A stretch of DNA of 64,000 bases from Phocaeicola barnesiae DSM 18169 = JCM 13652 (GTDB lineage: Bacteria; Bacteroidota; Bacteroidia; Bacteroidales; Bacteroidaceae): the NCBI RefSeq assembly GCF_000374585.1, contig NZ_KB894643.1, forward strand, positions 274,773-338,772. The letters run 5' to 3'. Position 1 is the first letter of the stretch; each line of letters begins with the position of its first letter. Below, in pieces: positions 27,495-36,748 of the stretch. A model generated the notes under the pieces. That model saw nothing but the letters and a program-made list of their open reading frames with translations, had not been told where the DNA came from and made no database searches. The translations under genes and the position numbers were made by a program.

Positions 27495-28619
27495 ATGAAG
27501 ATCAGAAAATTACTCTTCTCAACCCTGTGCATGCTGGCATTGGGAACCGCTTTTACCGCATGTAGTGACAACGATGACCCGAACAACGACTTCCACGACG
27601 AAGGCTCGAAAGTGACACTGCCTCACCACCGTGCCTTCATCCTGAACGAAGGAACCATGGGAGCCAACAACGCCAACATCTCACTCTATGCGCCGAACAA
27701 GGACTGCGATTTCATCAACGACCTGTTCTTCCAGCAGAACAACGCCCGCCTGGGAGATACCGGACAGTCCATGATTGAATACAACGACTACCTGTATGTC
27801 ATCGTAGCCAACTCGAAATACATCGCCCGCCTGAATACAGCCGGTGTAGAACTGGACCGTCACGCTTTCAACGAATCGGAAGGTGACCCGCGCTACATGG
27901 CAGCCGAAGACGGATACATCTATCTGACCCAATACGGAGGCAAGGTATCGAAACTGGATGCCGAGACACTGGACGTAGTGGCTACCTTCGAAGGTGGCAG
28001 TAACCTGGAAGGAATCGCCGAATGCAACGGAAAACTGTATGTAGCCAACTCTTACTCGAAGACCGATGCAGGCTACCAGTATCACAACGAAGTGTTCGTC
28101 ATCAACCCGCAGACCATGCAGCTGGAAAAGACACTGACCGTAACCGTCAACCCGAACCAGCTGGTGGAAGAAAACGACAAGGTGTTCCTGATTTCGTTCG
28201 GCGACTACGGAGCTGTAGGCTACACTGCCCAGATGATTGACCCGAGCAACAACGATGCCGTAACCGTACTGGCTACCGCTACCAGCATGACAGCCGGAAA
28301 CGGAAACGTATACTTCGTAAACTCGGAAACCGACTATTCTCACTGGCCGGAAACCAGCACTACCAACACTTTCTTCTCTTACAACATCGCTACTTCTACA
28401 CTGAACCAGACCTCTTTCCTGAAGGATGCGCCGGCTGAACTGGCTACTTCCAGCATCTACTCGATGGACGTAGACGATGAAGACGGAAACATCTACATCG
28501 GTGTTACCTTCTACTCAAACAGCAACGGTACCATCTACCGATTCCAGCAGGACGGTACCTTTGTAGAAAAATTCGATTGCGGCGGTCAGAACCCGAAGAA
28601 GATGGTGTTTGTAGACTAA
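27495..28619 (+). CDS. btuG: surface cobalamin-binding lipoprotein, BtuG-like beta-propeller
   Basis: A 374-residue lipoprotein from the ATG at 27495. The signal ends LGTAFTACSDNDDP, with an acidic DNDDPNND stretch after the lipobox Cys that favours export to the cell surface in Bacteroides. The body is a seven-bladed YncE-like propeller with repeats such as YNDYLYVIVANSKYIARL, YIYLTQYGGKVSKLDAETLDVV and GKLYVANSYS. In Bacteroides thetaiotaomicron, BtuG proteins bind cobalamin with extremely high affinity and cap BtuB. The gene directly follows btuB (20 nt) and precedes the ABC genes, supporting the same role. A generic DUF5074/YncE label would also fit. Confidence 0.85.
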   Translation: MKIRKLLFSTLCMLALGTAFTACSDNDDPNNDFHDEGSKVTLPHHRAFILNEGTMGANNANISLYAPNKDCDFINDLFFQQNNARLGDTGQSMIEYNDYLYVIVANSKYIARLNTAGVELDRHAFNESEGDPRYMAAEDGYIYLTQYGGKVSKLDAETLDVVATFEGGSNLEGIAECNGKLYVANSYSKTDAGYQYHNEVFVINPQTMQLEKTLTVTVNPNQLVEENDKVFLISFGDYGAVGYTAQMIDPSNNDAVTVLATATSMTAGNGNVYFVNSETDYSHWPETSTTNTFFSYNIATSTLNQTSFLKDAPAELATSSIYSMDVDDEDGNIYIGVTFYSNSNGTIYRFQQDGTFVEKFDCGGQNPKKMVFVD

Positions 28620-28635
28620 GGAAAAGATACCTGTC

Positions 28636-29772
28636 ATGAAACAATTCTTACTATCTGCCCATATAGTAATCTCAGTCTTACTTCTCTCTGCCTGCGGCGG
28701 AGGAAGTAAGACTTCTTCGCTTTCTGACGGCGGCGATACGCTCCGGCTGAAATATGCCGAGAACCTCTGCCTGACGACCTACCCCGACTATACGGTAGCT
28801 ACCTTACAGGATCCCTGGCACAAGCCTAACATCCTGCATACCTATATCCTGGTAGACAAGGAGAAACCTACCCCCACACATCTGCCCGAAGGGACCGTGG
28901 TGAAAGTACCCCTGGAGCGGAGCATGGTCTACTCGTCTGTACACTGTAACCTGTTCAAGCAACTGGAAAGCCTGGATGCCGTAGCCGGCGTATGCGGACT
29001 ACAGTACATCAAAGTACCCGAAATACAGGAAGGCTGCCGGAACGGAAGCGTGACCGACTGCGGTAACAGCATGAACCCGGACATCGAAAAGATTATCGAC
29101 ATACACCCCGATGCCATCCTCCTTTCTCCCTTCGAGAACAGCGGAGGCTACGGACGCATCGAGAAACTCAACGTACCCATCATCGAATGTGCCGACTACA
29201 TGGAAACCTCTCCCCTGGGCAGAGCCGAATGGATGTACTTCTACGGACTCCTGACCGGACGGAAAGCCCAAGCCGACTCCCTGTTCCGAAAAGTGGAGCA
29301 GTCCTATCTGGACATTAAAAGAAAAGCAGCCGCCACCCAGACCCGCCCTACCGTTCTGAGCGACCTGAAATACGGCTCGGTATGGTACATAGCCGGAGGG
29401 AAAAGTACGACCGGTCAACTCTATGCGGATGCCGGAGCACGCTACGTCTTCGCCTCCCTGCCCAACAGCGGTTCCGTTCCCCTGTCCTTCGAAGCCGTAT
29501 TCGACCAGGGACAAGATGCCGACTACTGGCTCATCAAGTACAACCAGGCCACCGACAAGACTTACCGTGAACTGGCTTCGGACTACGCGCCGTATGCCAA
29601 CTTCGCCGCATACCGGAACAAACGTATCTACGGATGCAACACCAACCGCATCGCCTATTACGAAGAACTGCCTTTCCGGCCGGACCTGCTGCTGAAAGAC
29701 ATTGTAAAAATCTTCCATCCGGAAGTCTTTCCGGCCGATACGTTGAAATATTTCACTAACTTAGCCGACTGA
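28636..29772 (+). CDS. btuF: cobalamin ABC transporter substrate-binding protein, BtuF type
   Basis: A 378-residue lipoprotein with a signal ending VLLLSACGGG. The TroA/BtuF-like fold shows the typical two lobes joined by a long helix: KVPLERSMVYSSVHCNLFKQLESLDAVAGVCG in lobe 1, and LSDLKYGSVWYIAGGKSTTGQLYADAG in lobe 2. It would carry cobalamin across the periplasm to the permease. Spacing to the neighbours is 16 nt on both sides. Iron-siderophore binding proteins have the same fold, but riboswitch and BtuB/BtuG context point to B12. Confidence 0.88.
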   Translation: MKQFLLSAHIVISVLLLSACGGGSKTSSLSDGGDTLRLKYAENLCLTTYPDYTVATLQDPWHKPNILHTYILVDKEKPTPTHLPEGTVVKVPLERSMVYSSVHCNLFKQLESLDAVAGVCGLQYIKVPEIQEGCRNGSVTDCGNSMNPDIEKIIDIHPDAILLSPFENSGGYGRIEKLNVPIIECADYMETSPLGRAEWMYFYGLLTGRKAQADSLFRKVEQSYLDIKRKAAATQTRPTVLSDLKYGSVWYIAGGKSTTGQLYADAGARYVFASLPNSGSVPLSFEAVFDQGQDADYWLIKYNQATDKTYRELASDYAPYANFAAYRNKRIYGCNTNRIAYYEELPFRPDLLLKDIVKIFHPEVFPADTLKYFTNLAD

Positions 29773-29788
29773 AAAAACGAAACGACCA

Positions 29789-30820
29789 GTGAGACACCAC
29801 GGATTTACATACGAAATCATACTGATACTGCTGATTATCGGACTGATAGCGGCAAACCTGCTCATCGGATCCGTCCACATTCCGGCAGGAGCCGTATGGG
29901 ACATTCTGTGCGGCAACGAAGTGGAAAAGGCCAGCTGGACCTTCATCGTCCGGGAGTCACGCTTTCCGCAAACCCTTACCGCCCTGCTCTGCGGTGCCGC
30001 CTTGTCCGCCTCGGGACTGATGCTGCAGACCGTATTCAACAATCCCCTGGCCGATTCGTCCATCCTGGGTATCAGCTCCGGCTCCAGCGTAGGGGTGGCC
30101 CTTGTCATGCTGGCAGGCGGAGGAAGCATTGCTGCCGGTACATTCACCCTGTCGGGGTTCGTTACGGTCATGCTGGGAGCCTTTGCCGGCGCCATCGCCG
30201 TAATGGGCCTTATCCTGTTCCTGTCTACCCTCATCAGAAACAGCATCATGCTTCTGATAGCCGGCATCATGATAGGCTATATCGCCTCTTCCCTCATTTC
30301 GCTGCTGAATTTCTTCGCGACCGAAGAGGGGGTACACTCCTTCATGATCTGGGGGTTGGGAAACTTCGGAGGCGTCTCCCTCAGCCAGCTTCCCGCCTTC
30401 TCCCTGCTGACCCTGACGGGACTGGCGATGTCCGTATTGCTCATCAAACCCCTGAACGCCCTGCTGCTGGGTCCACGCTATGCCGAGAACCTGGGCATCA
30501 ACATCCGCCGCATCCGGAACCTGCTCCTGCTGGCAACCGGCCTCCTGACAGCCGTGACCACCGCCTTCTGCGGTCCCGTATCATTCATCGGCCTGGCTGT
30601 GCCCCACCTGGCCCGCCTGCTGCTGGGCACCTCCAACCACAACCGCCTGATGCCGGTTACCCTGCTGACAGGCGCCGCACTGGCCCTGCTGTGCAACCTG
30701 CTGTGCATCCTGCCCGGAAGCTGGGGAGTCATCCCGCTGAATGCCGTCACCCCGATACTGGGCGCGCCGGTCATCATCTATGTCATCATCAACCAACGTA
30801 AGATACAATATTTCAACTGA
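29789..30820 (+). CDS. btuC: cobalamin ABC transporter permease, BtuC/FecCD family
   Basis: A 343-residue inner-membrane permease with about ten helices. FecCD hallmarks are present: RFPQTLTALLCGAALSASGLMLQTVFNNPLADSSILGISSGSSVG near residues 52-97, and the cytoplasmic coupling region GLAVPHLARLLLGTSNHNRLMPVT near 266-289. The start is GTG at 29789; no upstream ATG exists, and the next internal ATG would remove the first helix. It works as a dimer with the ATPase encoded 3 nt downstream. Confidence 0.92.
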   Translation: MRHHGFTYEIILILLIIGLIAANLLIGSVHIPAGAVWDILCGNEVEKASWTFIVRESRFPQTLTALLCGAALSASGLMLQTVFNNPLADSSILGISSGSSVGVALVMLAGGGSIAAGTFTLSGFVTVMLGAFAGAIAVMGLILFLSTLIRNSIMLLIAGIMIGYIASSLISLLNFFATEEGVHSFMIWGLGNFGGVSLSQLPAFSLLTLTGLAMSVLLIKPLNALLLGPRYAENLGINIRRIRNLLLLATGLLTAVTTAFCGPVSFIGLAVPHLARLLLGTSNHNRLMPVTLLTGAALALLCNLLCILPGSWGVIPLNAVTPILGAPVIIYVIINQRKIQYFN

Positions 30821-30823
30821 CCC

Positions 30824-31864
30824 ATGGACATCTCGCGCATCCTTCTGCAAGCTACCGACGCCACCATAGGCTACCGCACCGGAAAACATACCTGCTCCGT
30901 ACACAGCCACCTGAACTTCACACTCCACAAAGGTGAACTGACCTGCCTGCTGGGCGCGAACGGAGCCGGTAAATCGACCCTGCTGCGTACCCTTGCAGCT
31001 GCACAGCCGCTGCTGGAAGGACACATCACGCTGAACGGAAAAGACCTGTCCTCGCTTTCGGAACGGGAACGCTCGCGGAACATCGGTGTCGTACTCACCG
31101 ACAAGACACAGGCCGGCGGACTGACGGTATACGAACTGGTGGCCCTGGGCCGACAACCCCACACGGGCTTTTTCGGCCGCCTTCATCCGCACGACAAGGA
31201 AATCATCGGCCATGCCCTGGAAGCTGTCGGCATCGGCCACAAAGCGCGGACCTATACCGCCGAGCTCTCCGACGGAGAACGGCAGAAAGTCATGATAGCC
31301 AAGGCACTGGTACAGGAATGTCCGCTGATTCTGCTGGATGAACCCACGGCTTTTCTGGACGTAGTGAGCCGCATTGAAATCATGCACCTGCTCCACCGGC
31401 TGGCCCAGGAAGAAGACAAGGCCATCCTGCTGTCTACCCACGACATCGAACAGGCCCTGGTACTGGCCGACCGACTCTGGCTGCTCACCGATACGGACGG
31501 ACTGCGTTGCGGCACTACCGAAGACCTCATCCTGAGCCACGCCATGGATTCGCTCTTCCCGAACGCTTCGGACATCCGGTTCGACCTGATGCACGGCATC
31601 TACTCGCCTACCGTTGAAGGGAAACGACACATCTGCCTGGAAACCGATGACGAAGTACTGCGGCACTGGACCCAGAACGCCTTGAACCGCAACGGTTTCC
31701 TCTGCCTTTCGGCTGCCGACGCTCCGGAAACGGCTGCCCTCCCCCGGCTTCATGCGGTATCTGCCCGTCATTTCGAAATCCGGACGAAAGGAGGAACGCG
31801 TACCTGTACCTCGTTCGAAGAATTGCTGGAAGCCGTACAAACAACTGGCGGAAGCCGGGACTGA
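30824..31864 (+). CDS. btuD: cobalamin ABC transporter ATPase, BtuD type, with C-terminal extension
   Basis: A 346-residue ATPase that powers the BtuC permease. Walker A GANGAGKST (near 45-53), signature LSDGERQKV, Walker B LILLDEPTAFLD and the switch His in STHDIEQ are all intact. The ATPase core ends near residue 250. About 90 further residues (CLETDDEVLRHWTQNALNRNG and on) form an extension not found in E. coli BtuD but seen in Bacteroidetes relatives. It may be regulatory. This is the last gene of the riboswitch operon, and a small terminator follows. Confidence 0.92.
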   Translation: MDISRILLQATDATIGYRTGKHTCSVHSHLNFTLHKGELTCLLGANGAGKSTLLRTLAAAQPLLEGHITLNGKDLSSLSERERSRNIGVVLTDKTQAGGLTVYELVALGRQPHTGFFGRLHPHDKEIIGHALEAVGIGHKARTYTAELSDGERQKVMIAKALVQECPLILLDEPTAFLDVVSRIEIMHLLHRLAQEEDKAILLSTHDIEQALVLADRLWLLTDTDGLRCGTTEDLILSHAMDSLFPNASDIRFDLMHGIYSPTVEGKRHICLETDDEVLRHWTQNALNRNGFLCLSAADAPETAALPRLHAVSARHFEIRTKGGTRTCTSFEELLEAVQTTGGSRD

Positions 31865-31913
31865 CCCGCCACGGCTTCAAAAAAAGGGCTATATCCCCGT
31901 TTTTCCTTCCAAA

Positions 31914-31938
31914 CAGACAGAGAAGTGTCTGCTTTTTT
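31914..31938 (+). terminator. terminator of the btu operon
   Basis: CAGACA (31914-31919) pairs with TGTCTG (31926-31931) over a 6-nt loop and is followed by CTTTTTT. The stem is short but the T tract is good. Confidence 0.6.
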
Positions 31939-31941
31939 CGC

Positions 31942-31949
31942 TACATTTG
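31942..31949 (+). promoter_or_regulatory. -7 element of the antiporter gene
   Basis: TACATTTG is a consensus Bacteroidetes -7 box 31 nt before the antiporter ATG. A clear TTTG -33 partner is not visible, since the terminator hairpin occupies that position. Confidence 0.45.
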
Positions 31950-31980
31950 CGACTCATTAAACATCAACATTACATAATCT

Positions 31981-33441
31981 ATGATTTTTACAGCAGAAAA
32001 CATCCTTCTGATAGGCTCTGTCCTTATCTTCTCCAGTATTCTTATCAGTAAAACCGGCTACCGATTCGGAATCCCTACCTTGCTTCTGTTCTTGCTGGTA
32101 GGTATGTTTTTCGGCAGTGACGGGTTGGGTCTCCAGTTCAACAGTGCCGAAGATGCCCAGTTCATCGGTATGATGGCGCTGAGTATCATCCTGTTCTCCG
32201 GCGGTATGGACACCAAGTATCAAGATATCAAACCGGTACTGACACCCGGTATCATCCTTTCTACGGTAGGAGTCCTGCTCACGACCCTGCTGACCGGTAG
32301 TTTCATCTTCCTTTTGTCCGAATGGAACCGTACCAACATCGAACTGACCCTGATGGCTTCCCTGCTGCTGGCCGCCACCATGTCGTCTACCGATTCGGCC
32401 TCGGTCTTCAGCCTGCTGCGCTCGCAGAAAATGAACCTGAAGGAAAACCTTCGCCCCATGCTGGAACTGGAAAGCGGAAGTAACGACCCGATGGCCTATA
32501 TGCTGACCATCGTCCTGATACAGATTATCACCAGCGGCAGCGAACTGAGTCTGGCCCTGCTGGGCAAAGACCTGCTGGTACAATTCCTCATCGGCGGCAG
32601 TGTGGGTTATGCCTTCGGCCGCTTCGCCGTATGGCTGGTGAACCGCATCGGCCTGTCCAACAGTTCGCTGTACCCCATCCTGCTGCTGAGTCTGGTCTTC
32701 GCCACCTTCACCATCACCGACTTGCTGAAAGGCAACGGCTACCTGGCGGTCTACATCGCCGGAGTCATTGTGGGAAACGCCCGCCTGGTATACCGCAAGG
32801 AAATCAATACCTTCATGAACGGTCTGACCTGGCTTTTCCAGATTATCATGTTCCTCACCCTGGGACTGCTGGTCAATCCGCACGAGATGCTGGACGTAGC
32901 CGTAGTAGCCCTACTCATCGGCCTGTTCATGATTTTCATTGCCCGGCCGGTCAGCGTATTCGCCTGCCTGCTGCCCTTCCGACACATCTCTAACAAGGCC
33001 CGGGTCTTCATCTCCTGGGTAGGTCTGCGTGGTGCCGTACCCATCATCTTCGCCACTTATCCGGTCATTGCCCACATAGAAGGCTCCCAGCAACTCTTCA
33101 ATACGGTGTTCTTCATCACCCTCCTGTCACTGGTGGTACAGGGAATGAGCATTTCTTCCGTCGCACGCTGGCTGCATCTGGACCTGCCGGAAGAGAAGGA
33201 AGGAAATGAATTCGGCGTGGAACTGCCGGATGAAATCGACTCCAAGCTGAACGACATTACCCTGACCGACGAAATGCTGACCCACGGCAACCGACTGAAA
33301 GACATGAACATCCCGAAAGGAACACTGGTGATGCTGGTGAAACGGGGCAACGAATTCATCATCCCGAACGGACAGGTGGAACTGCAGACCGGCGACAAAC
33401 TGCTCTTCATCTCTGAAAACAAGGACAACAAACAAGCCTAA
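31981..33441 (+). CDS. potassium/proton-type antiporter with TrkA-C domain (CvrA/NhaP2-like)
   Basis: A 486-residue CPA1-family cation/proton antiporter. About 12-13 membrane helices fill residues 1-390, including the charged transport motifs LMASLLLAATMSSTDSASVFSLL and LELESGSNDPMAYML. The C-terminus (about 400-486) is a cytosolic TrkA-C-like regulatory domain (KDMNIPKGTLVMLVKRGNEFIIPNGQVELQTGDKLLFIS). This architecture is that of YcgO/CvrA and NhaP2 proteins, which exchange K+ or Na+ for H+ and are often gated by nucleotides. A phosphodiesterase gene starts 4 nt after its stop. Confidence 0.92.
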   Translation: MIFTAENILLIGSVLIFSSILISKTGYRFGIPTLLLFLLVGMFFGSDGLGLQFNSAEDAQFIGMMALSIILFSGGMDTKYQDIKPVLTPGIILSTVGVLLTTLLTGSFIFLLSEWNRTNIELTLMASLLLAATMSSTDSASVFSLLRSQKMNLKENLRPMLELESGSNDPMAYMLTIVLIQIITSGSELSLALLGKDLLVQFLIGGSVGYAFGRFAVWLVNRIGLSNSSLYPILLLSLVFATFTITDLLKGNGYLAVYIAGVIVGNARLVYRKEINTFMNGLTWLFQIIMFLTLGLLVNPHEMLDVAVVALLIGLFMIFIARPVSVFACLLPFRHISNKARVFISWVGLRGAVPIIFATYPVIAHIEGSQQLFNTVFFITLLSLVVQGMSISSVARWLHLDLPEEKEGNEFGVELPDEIDSKLNDITLTDEMLTHGNRLKDMNIPKGTLVMLVKRGNEFIIPNGQVELQTGDKLLFISENKDNKQA

Positions 33442-33445
33442 CGCC

Positions 33446-33940
33446 ATGAAACGCATCGGACTCTTATCGGACACCCACGGATACTGGGACGAACGGTACC
33501 TGAAATACTTTGAAGACTGCGACGAAATCTGGCATGCAGGCGATATCGGCTCGGAGGAAGTGGCAGACAGACTGGAAGCCTTCCGCCCGCTACGTGCCGT
33601 CTACGGAAACATAGACGGTCAGAACCTGCGGCTGCGTTTTCCGGAAATCAACCGCTTCACCCTCGAAGGCTCCGATGTACTCATCAAGCACATCGGAGGC
33701 TATCCCGGCAAATACGACCCTTCGGTACGTTCCCTGCTCCAGGAACAGCCTCCCGCCCTGTTCATCAGCGGGCACTCACACATCCTGAAAGTCAAGTTCG
33801 ACCCCCGGCTGAACCTGCTGCACATCAATCCGGGTGCTGCCGGAAAATACGGCTTCCACCAGGTACGGACGCTGGTACGCTTCTGCATCGAACAAGGTAC
33901 TTTCCAGAATCTGGAAGTGATAGAACTGCATGATTCCTAA
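33446..33940 (+). CDS. YfcE-type metallophosphoesterase
   Basis: A 164-residue cytosolic calcineurin-like phosphodiesterase. All metal-ligand motifs are visible: DTH (D9, H11), HAGDIG, YGNID, and GHSH near residues 108-111. Members of this small family (YfcE/MJ0936) hydrolyse simple phosphodiesters in vitro, but the natural substrate is unknown. The gene is in the antiporter operon with a 4-nt gap. A functional link between ion exchange and nucleotide turnover is only a guess. Confidence 0.9.
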   Translation: MKRIGLLSDTHGYWDERYLKYFEDCDEIWHAGDIGSEEVADRLEAFRPLRAVYGNIDGQNLRLRFPEINRFTLEGSDVLIKHIGGYPGKYDPSVRSLLQEQPPALFISGHSHILKVKFDPRLNLLHINPGAAGKYGFHQVRTLVRFCIEQGTFQNLEVIELHDS

Positions 33941-34005
33941 CGTAAAAACTTGGCACTTTCAAAAAACTTTCCGAAATTTGCACGATTAAAAATTTTTCAT
34001 CTTAT

Positions 34006-35145
34006 ATGAGAACCTATCTTGTGACCGGAGCTGCCGGCTTTATCGGCTCCAACTTTTTGAAATACATGTTGTCGAAATACGACGATATCCGGATAGTGGT
34101 CTTGGATGCACTGACCTATGCAGGAAATCTGGGTACCATTGCCGATGATATCGACAACGAACGGTGTATCTTTATCCGAGGCAATATCTGCGACCACAAC
34201 CTGGCCGACCGGCTGTTTGCCGACTACAGATTCGACTACATTGTCAACTTCGCCGCCGAAAGTCATGTAGACCGGAGCATCGAGAATCCCCAGCTTTTCC
34301 TGCAGACCAATATTCTGGGAACCCAAAACCTGCTGGATGCTGCCCGCCGTGCGTGGGTAACTGGAAAAAACGAGAAAGGTTATCCTACCTGGCGCAAGAA
34401 CGTACGCTTCCATCAGGTATCTACCGACGAAGTATACGGTTCACTGGGAGCGGAAGGATTTTTCACCGAAGAGACTCCTCTGTGTCCGCACAGTCCGTAC
34501 AGTGCTTCGAAAGCCAGCGCAGACATGATTGTGATGGCCTATCACGATACATACCAGATGCCGGTCACCATCACCCGCTGCTCGAACAACTACGGTCCCT
34601 ATCATTTCCCGGAGAAACTGATACCGCTCATCATCAAGAATATCCTGGAAGGAAAACGCCTGCCGGTATACGGCGACGGTAGCAACGTACGCGACTGGCT
34701 GTACGTAGAGGACCACTGCAAGGCCATCGACCTGGTGCTTCACAAAGGACAGGACGGAGGTATCTACAACGTAGGCGGACACAACGAGAAACAGAACATC
34801 GAAATCGTGAAGCTGACCATCGCCACCATCCGTCGGCTGATGGAAGAAGAACCGGAATACCGCAAGGTACTGAAGAAAAAGGAACTGGACGAACAGGGAC
34901 AGATCCGCATCGACTGGATAAACGATTCGTTGATTACTTTCGTGAAAGACCGTCTGGGACACGACCAACGCTATGCCATCGACCCGACTAAAATCAAGGA
35001 AGAGCTGGGTTGGTATCCGGAAACCTGTTTCGAAGAAGGTATCGTCAAAACCATCCAATGGTACCTGAACAATCAGGAATGGGTAAAGACCGTTACCAGC
35101 GGCGAATACCAGAACTACTACGAAAACATGTACAAGAACCGGTAA
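34006..35145 (+). CDS. rfbB: dTDP-glucose 4,6-dehydratase
   Basis: A 379-residue short-chain dehydrogenase-fold enzyme that converts dTDP-glucose to dTDP-4-keto-6-deoxyglucose, the second step to dTDP-rhamnose and related sugars. The NAD-binding motif GAAGFIGSN is at residues 8-16. The catalytic group is STDEVYGSLG followed by the Tyr-x3-Lys pair in SPYSASKASAD. The family's C-terminal substrate part is present (YGDGSNVRDWLYVEDHCKAI). Size is slightly above the usual 350 because of inserts. It stands alone, without rfbA, rfbC or rfbD nearby, and ends in a strong terminator that it shares with the converging MBOAT gene. Confidence 0.94.
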   Translation: MRTYLVTGAAGFIGSNFLKYMLSKYDDIRIVVLDALTYAGNLGTIADDIDNERCIFIRGNICDHNLADRLFADYRFDYIVNFAAESHVDRSIENPQLFLQTNILGTQNLLDAARRAWVTGKNEKGYPTWRKNVRFHQVSTDEVYGSLGAEGFFTEETPLCPHSPYSASKASADMIVMAYHDTYQMPVTITRCSNNYGPYHFPEKLIPLIIKNILEGKRLPVYGDGSNVRDWLYVEDHCKAIDLVLHKGQDGGIYNVGGHNEKQNIEIVKLTIATIRRLMEEEPEYRKVLKKKELDEQGQIRIDWINDSLITFVKDRLGHDQRYAIDPTKIKEELGWYPETCFEEGIVKTIQWYLNNQEWVKTVTSGEYQNYYENMYKNR

Positions 35146-35165
35146 ATCACCATAAACATAAAAAG

Positions 35166-35224
35166 AGACTGCGGTGTGATATACTCCCTTAAAAAGGGAA
35201 GTATCGCACCGCAGTCTTCTTTTT
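35166..35224. terminator. long bidirectional terminator hairpin between rfbB and the MBOAT gene
   Basis: 35166-35190 and 35194-35217 are near-perfect reverse complements (about 24 bp with one mismatch and one bulge), followed by TTCTTTTTAG. It sits between two converging genes and should end the rfbB transcript, and likely the opposite one. Confidence 0.88.
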
Positions 35225-35245
35225 AGCTGCCTGAACAGAATCGGG

Positions 35246-36748
35246 TCAGAACTGGAAATAGATGAAAGGCTGGATGTCACTGCTCTTCACCTGCATGACC
35301 AGATATACCAGCAGAATCAGAACCAATGCCTGACCGACCAGCGGCAGACGTATCATTCCCCGGCTGCAAGCCTCCTGCCAACGGTCTGGACAGGCGTGCA
35401 GCAGATATCCGACTCCCATAAGCAGGAAGACCTTCCAGTAACCCGTAAACAACTGTCCGGCCAATTCCGGATGAAATGCTGTAAAAATCTGGCGAATCAT
35501 GGTGGCCGACCCTTCGAATGTGGTATTCCGGAAGAAAATCCAACAGAAACATACGAAGTGGAAAGTCAGTACCACGGCAAAGAAACGTTTCCATCCCGTA
35601 CTCCGGTAATTCTTGGCACGCCCCAACAGGCTACGCACATATTTATGGACAGCCAGAGCCACTCCATGAAGACCTCCCCAAACAATAAAGTTCCACGAAG
35701 CTCCATGCCAGAGCCCTCCCAACAACATGGTCAGGAACAAATTGAGGTAGGTACGGATTTTCCCTTTCCGGTTTCCTCCCAACGAAATATACAGGTAATC
35801 GCGTAACCAGGTGGACAAAGAGATATGCCACCGGTGCCAGAAATCGGTCACACTGTCTGCCTTATAAGGAGAATTGAAGTTGATGGGGAAACGGAATCCC
35901 AACAACAAGGCTATACCGATGGCCATATCGCTGTAGCCGGAAAAATCGCAGTATATCTGCAGCGCATACCCATAGACACCGAACAGATTCTCCAATCCGG
36001 AATACAGTCCGGGATTATCGAAAATACGTTCCACAAAATTCACACTGATGTAATCGGAAATCACCGCTTTCTTGAACAAGCCGCTTACGATAAAGAAGAC
36101 TCCCTGACCGAACATCTCGGGCGAGACATACAACGGTTGCCGGATTTGCGGAATAAAATCGCGCGCCCGGACAATGGGACCCGCCACCAACTGAGGGAAA
36201 AAAGATACATAGAACACATAATCCAGCAGGTTGGACAGAGGCTTCAAGCCCTTCCGATAGACATCGATGGTATAACTCAACGACTGGAAAGTGAAGAACG
36301 AAATACCCACAGGCAGGAAAATATCCAACGGATGGTATGTTCCGTGCCAGAGCGGTGCCAACATCTCATAAAAGAAATTGGTATACTTGAAGTAACAGAG
36401 CAGTCCCAGATTGATACAAAGGCTGCAGCAGACGATCAGCTTGCGCTTCCAGGAGGTTTCCGTCCGGTACATCCAACGGGCCAGCAGAAAATCGGACACC
36501 GTAACGATGCCCAGCAGGAAAAAATAGAACCCGCTGCTCTTATAATAGAAATAATAGGAAAACAACGAAACGAACAGCAGCCTGGCCGTCGTTTTACGCT
36601 GCAGAAGCAGGTAAATCAGGCTGAATCCGAGGAACAGCCAAAGAAAAAGCCCACTGCTGAAAATCATCGGCTGCTGAGGATCGTAAGTCAATACGTCCGT
36701 CAGTTTCTTCCAATCAATTTCGAGATCCGGTAAATTGAGTTGCCACAT
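35246..36748 (-). CDS. MBOAT family O-acyltransferase (AlgI/PatA-like)
   Basis: A 500-residue polytopic membrane protein. The MBOAT core is complete: FLPVGISFFTFQSLSYTIDVYRK (145-167), the conserved loop DFWHRWHISLSTWLRDYLY (302-320), and the catalytic His348 in GGLWHGASWNFIVWGGLHG. AlgI, DltB and PatA relatives pass an acyl group, usually acetyl, across the membrane to a periplasmic partner that modifies a polysaccharide or cell wall. Its start overlaps the SGNH gene upstream by 35 nt, and a second SGNH gene overlaps that one in turn. Acetylation of an exported glycan or peptidoglycan is inferred; the acceptor is unknown. Confidence 0.9.
   Translation of the reverse strand: MWQLNLPDLEIDWKKLTDVLTYDPQQPMIFSSGLFLWLFLGFSLIYLLLQRKTTARLLFVSLFSYYFYYKSSGFYFFLLGIVTVSDFLLARWMYRTETSWKRKLIVCCSLCINLGLLCYFKYTNFFYEMLAPLWHGTYHPLDIFLPVGISFFTFQSLSYTIDVYRKGLKPLSNLLDYVFYVSFFPQLVAGPIVRARDFIPQIRQPLYVSPEMFGQGVFFIVSGLFKKAVISDYISVNFVERIFDNPGLYSGLENLFGVYGYALQIYCDFSGYSDMAIGIALLLGFRFPINFNSPYKADSVTDFWHRWHISLSTWLRDYLYISLGGNRKGKIRTYLNLFLTMLLGGLWHGASWNFIVWGGLHGVALAVHKYVRSLLGRAKNYRSTGWKRFFAVVLTFHFVCFCWIFFRNTTFEGSATMIRQIFTAFHPELAGQLFTGYWKVFLLMGVGYLLHACPDRWQEACSRGMIRLPLVGQALVLILLVYLVMQVKSSDIQPFIYFQF

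Noticed and set aside
29896-30801. 301-codon frame in another frame of btuC
   Set aside because: Its His/Pro/Arg-rich composition is that of a GC-rich shadow; btuC is complete on the same strand with all family motifs.
30581-31840. 419-codon minus-strand frame opposite btuC and btuD
   Set aside because: It is antisense to two complete genes, Gln/Val-rich and domain-free.
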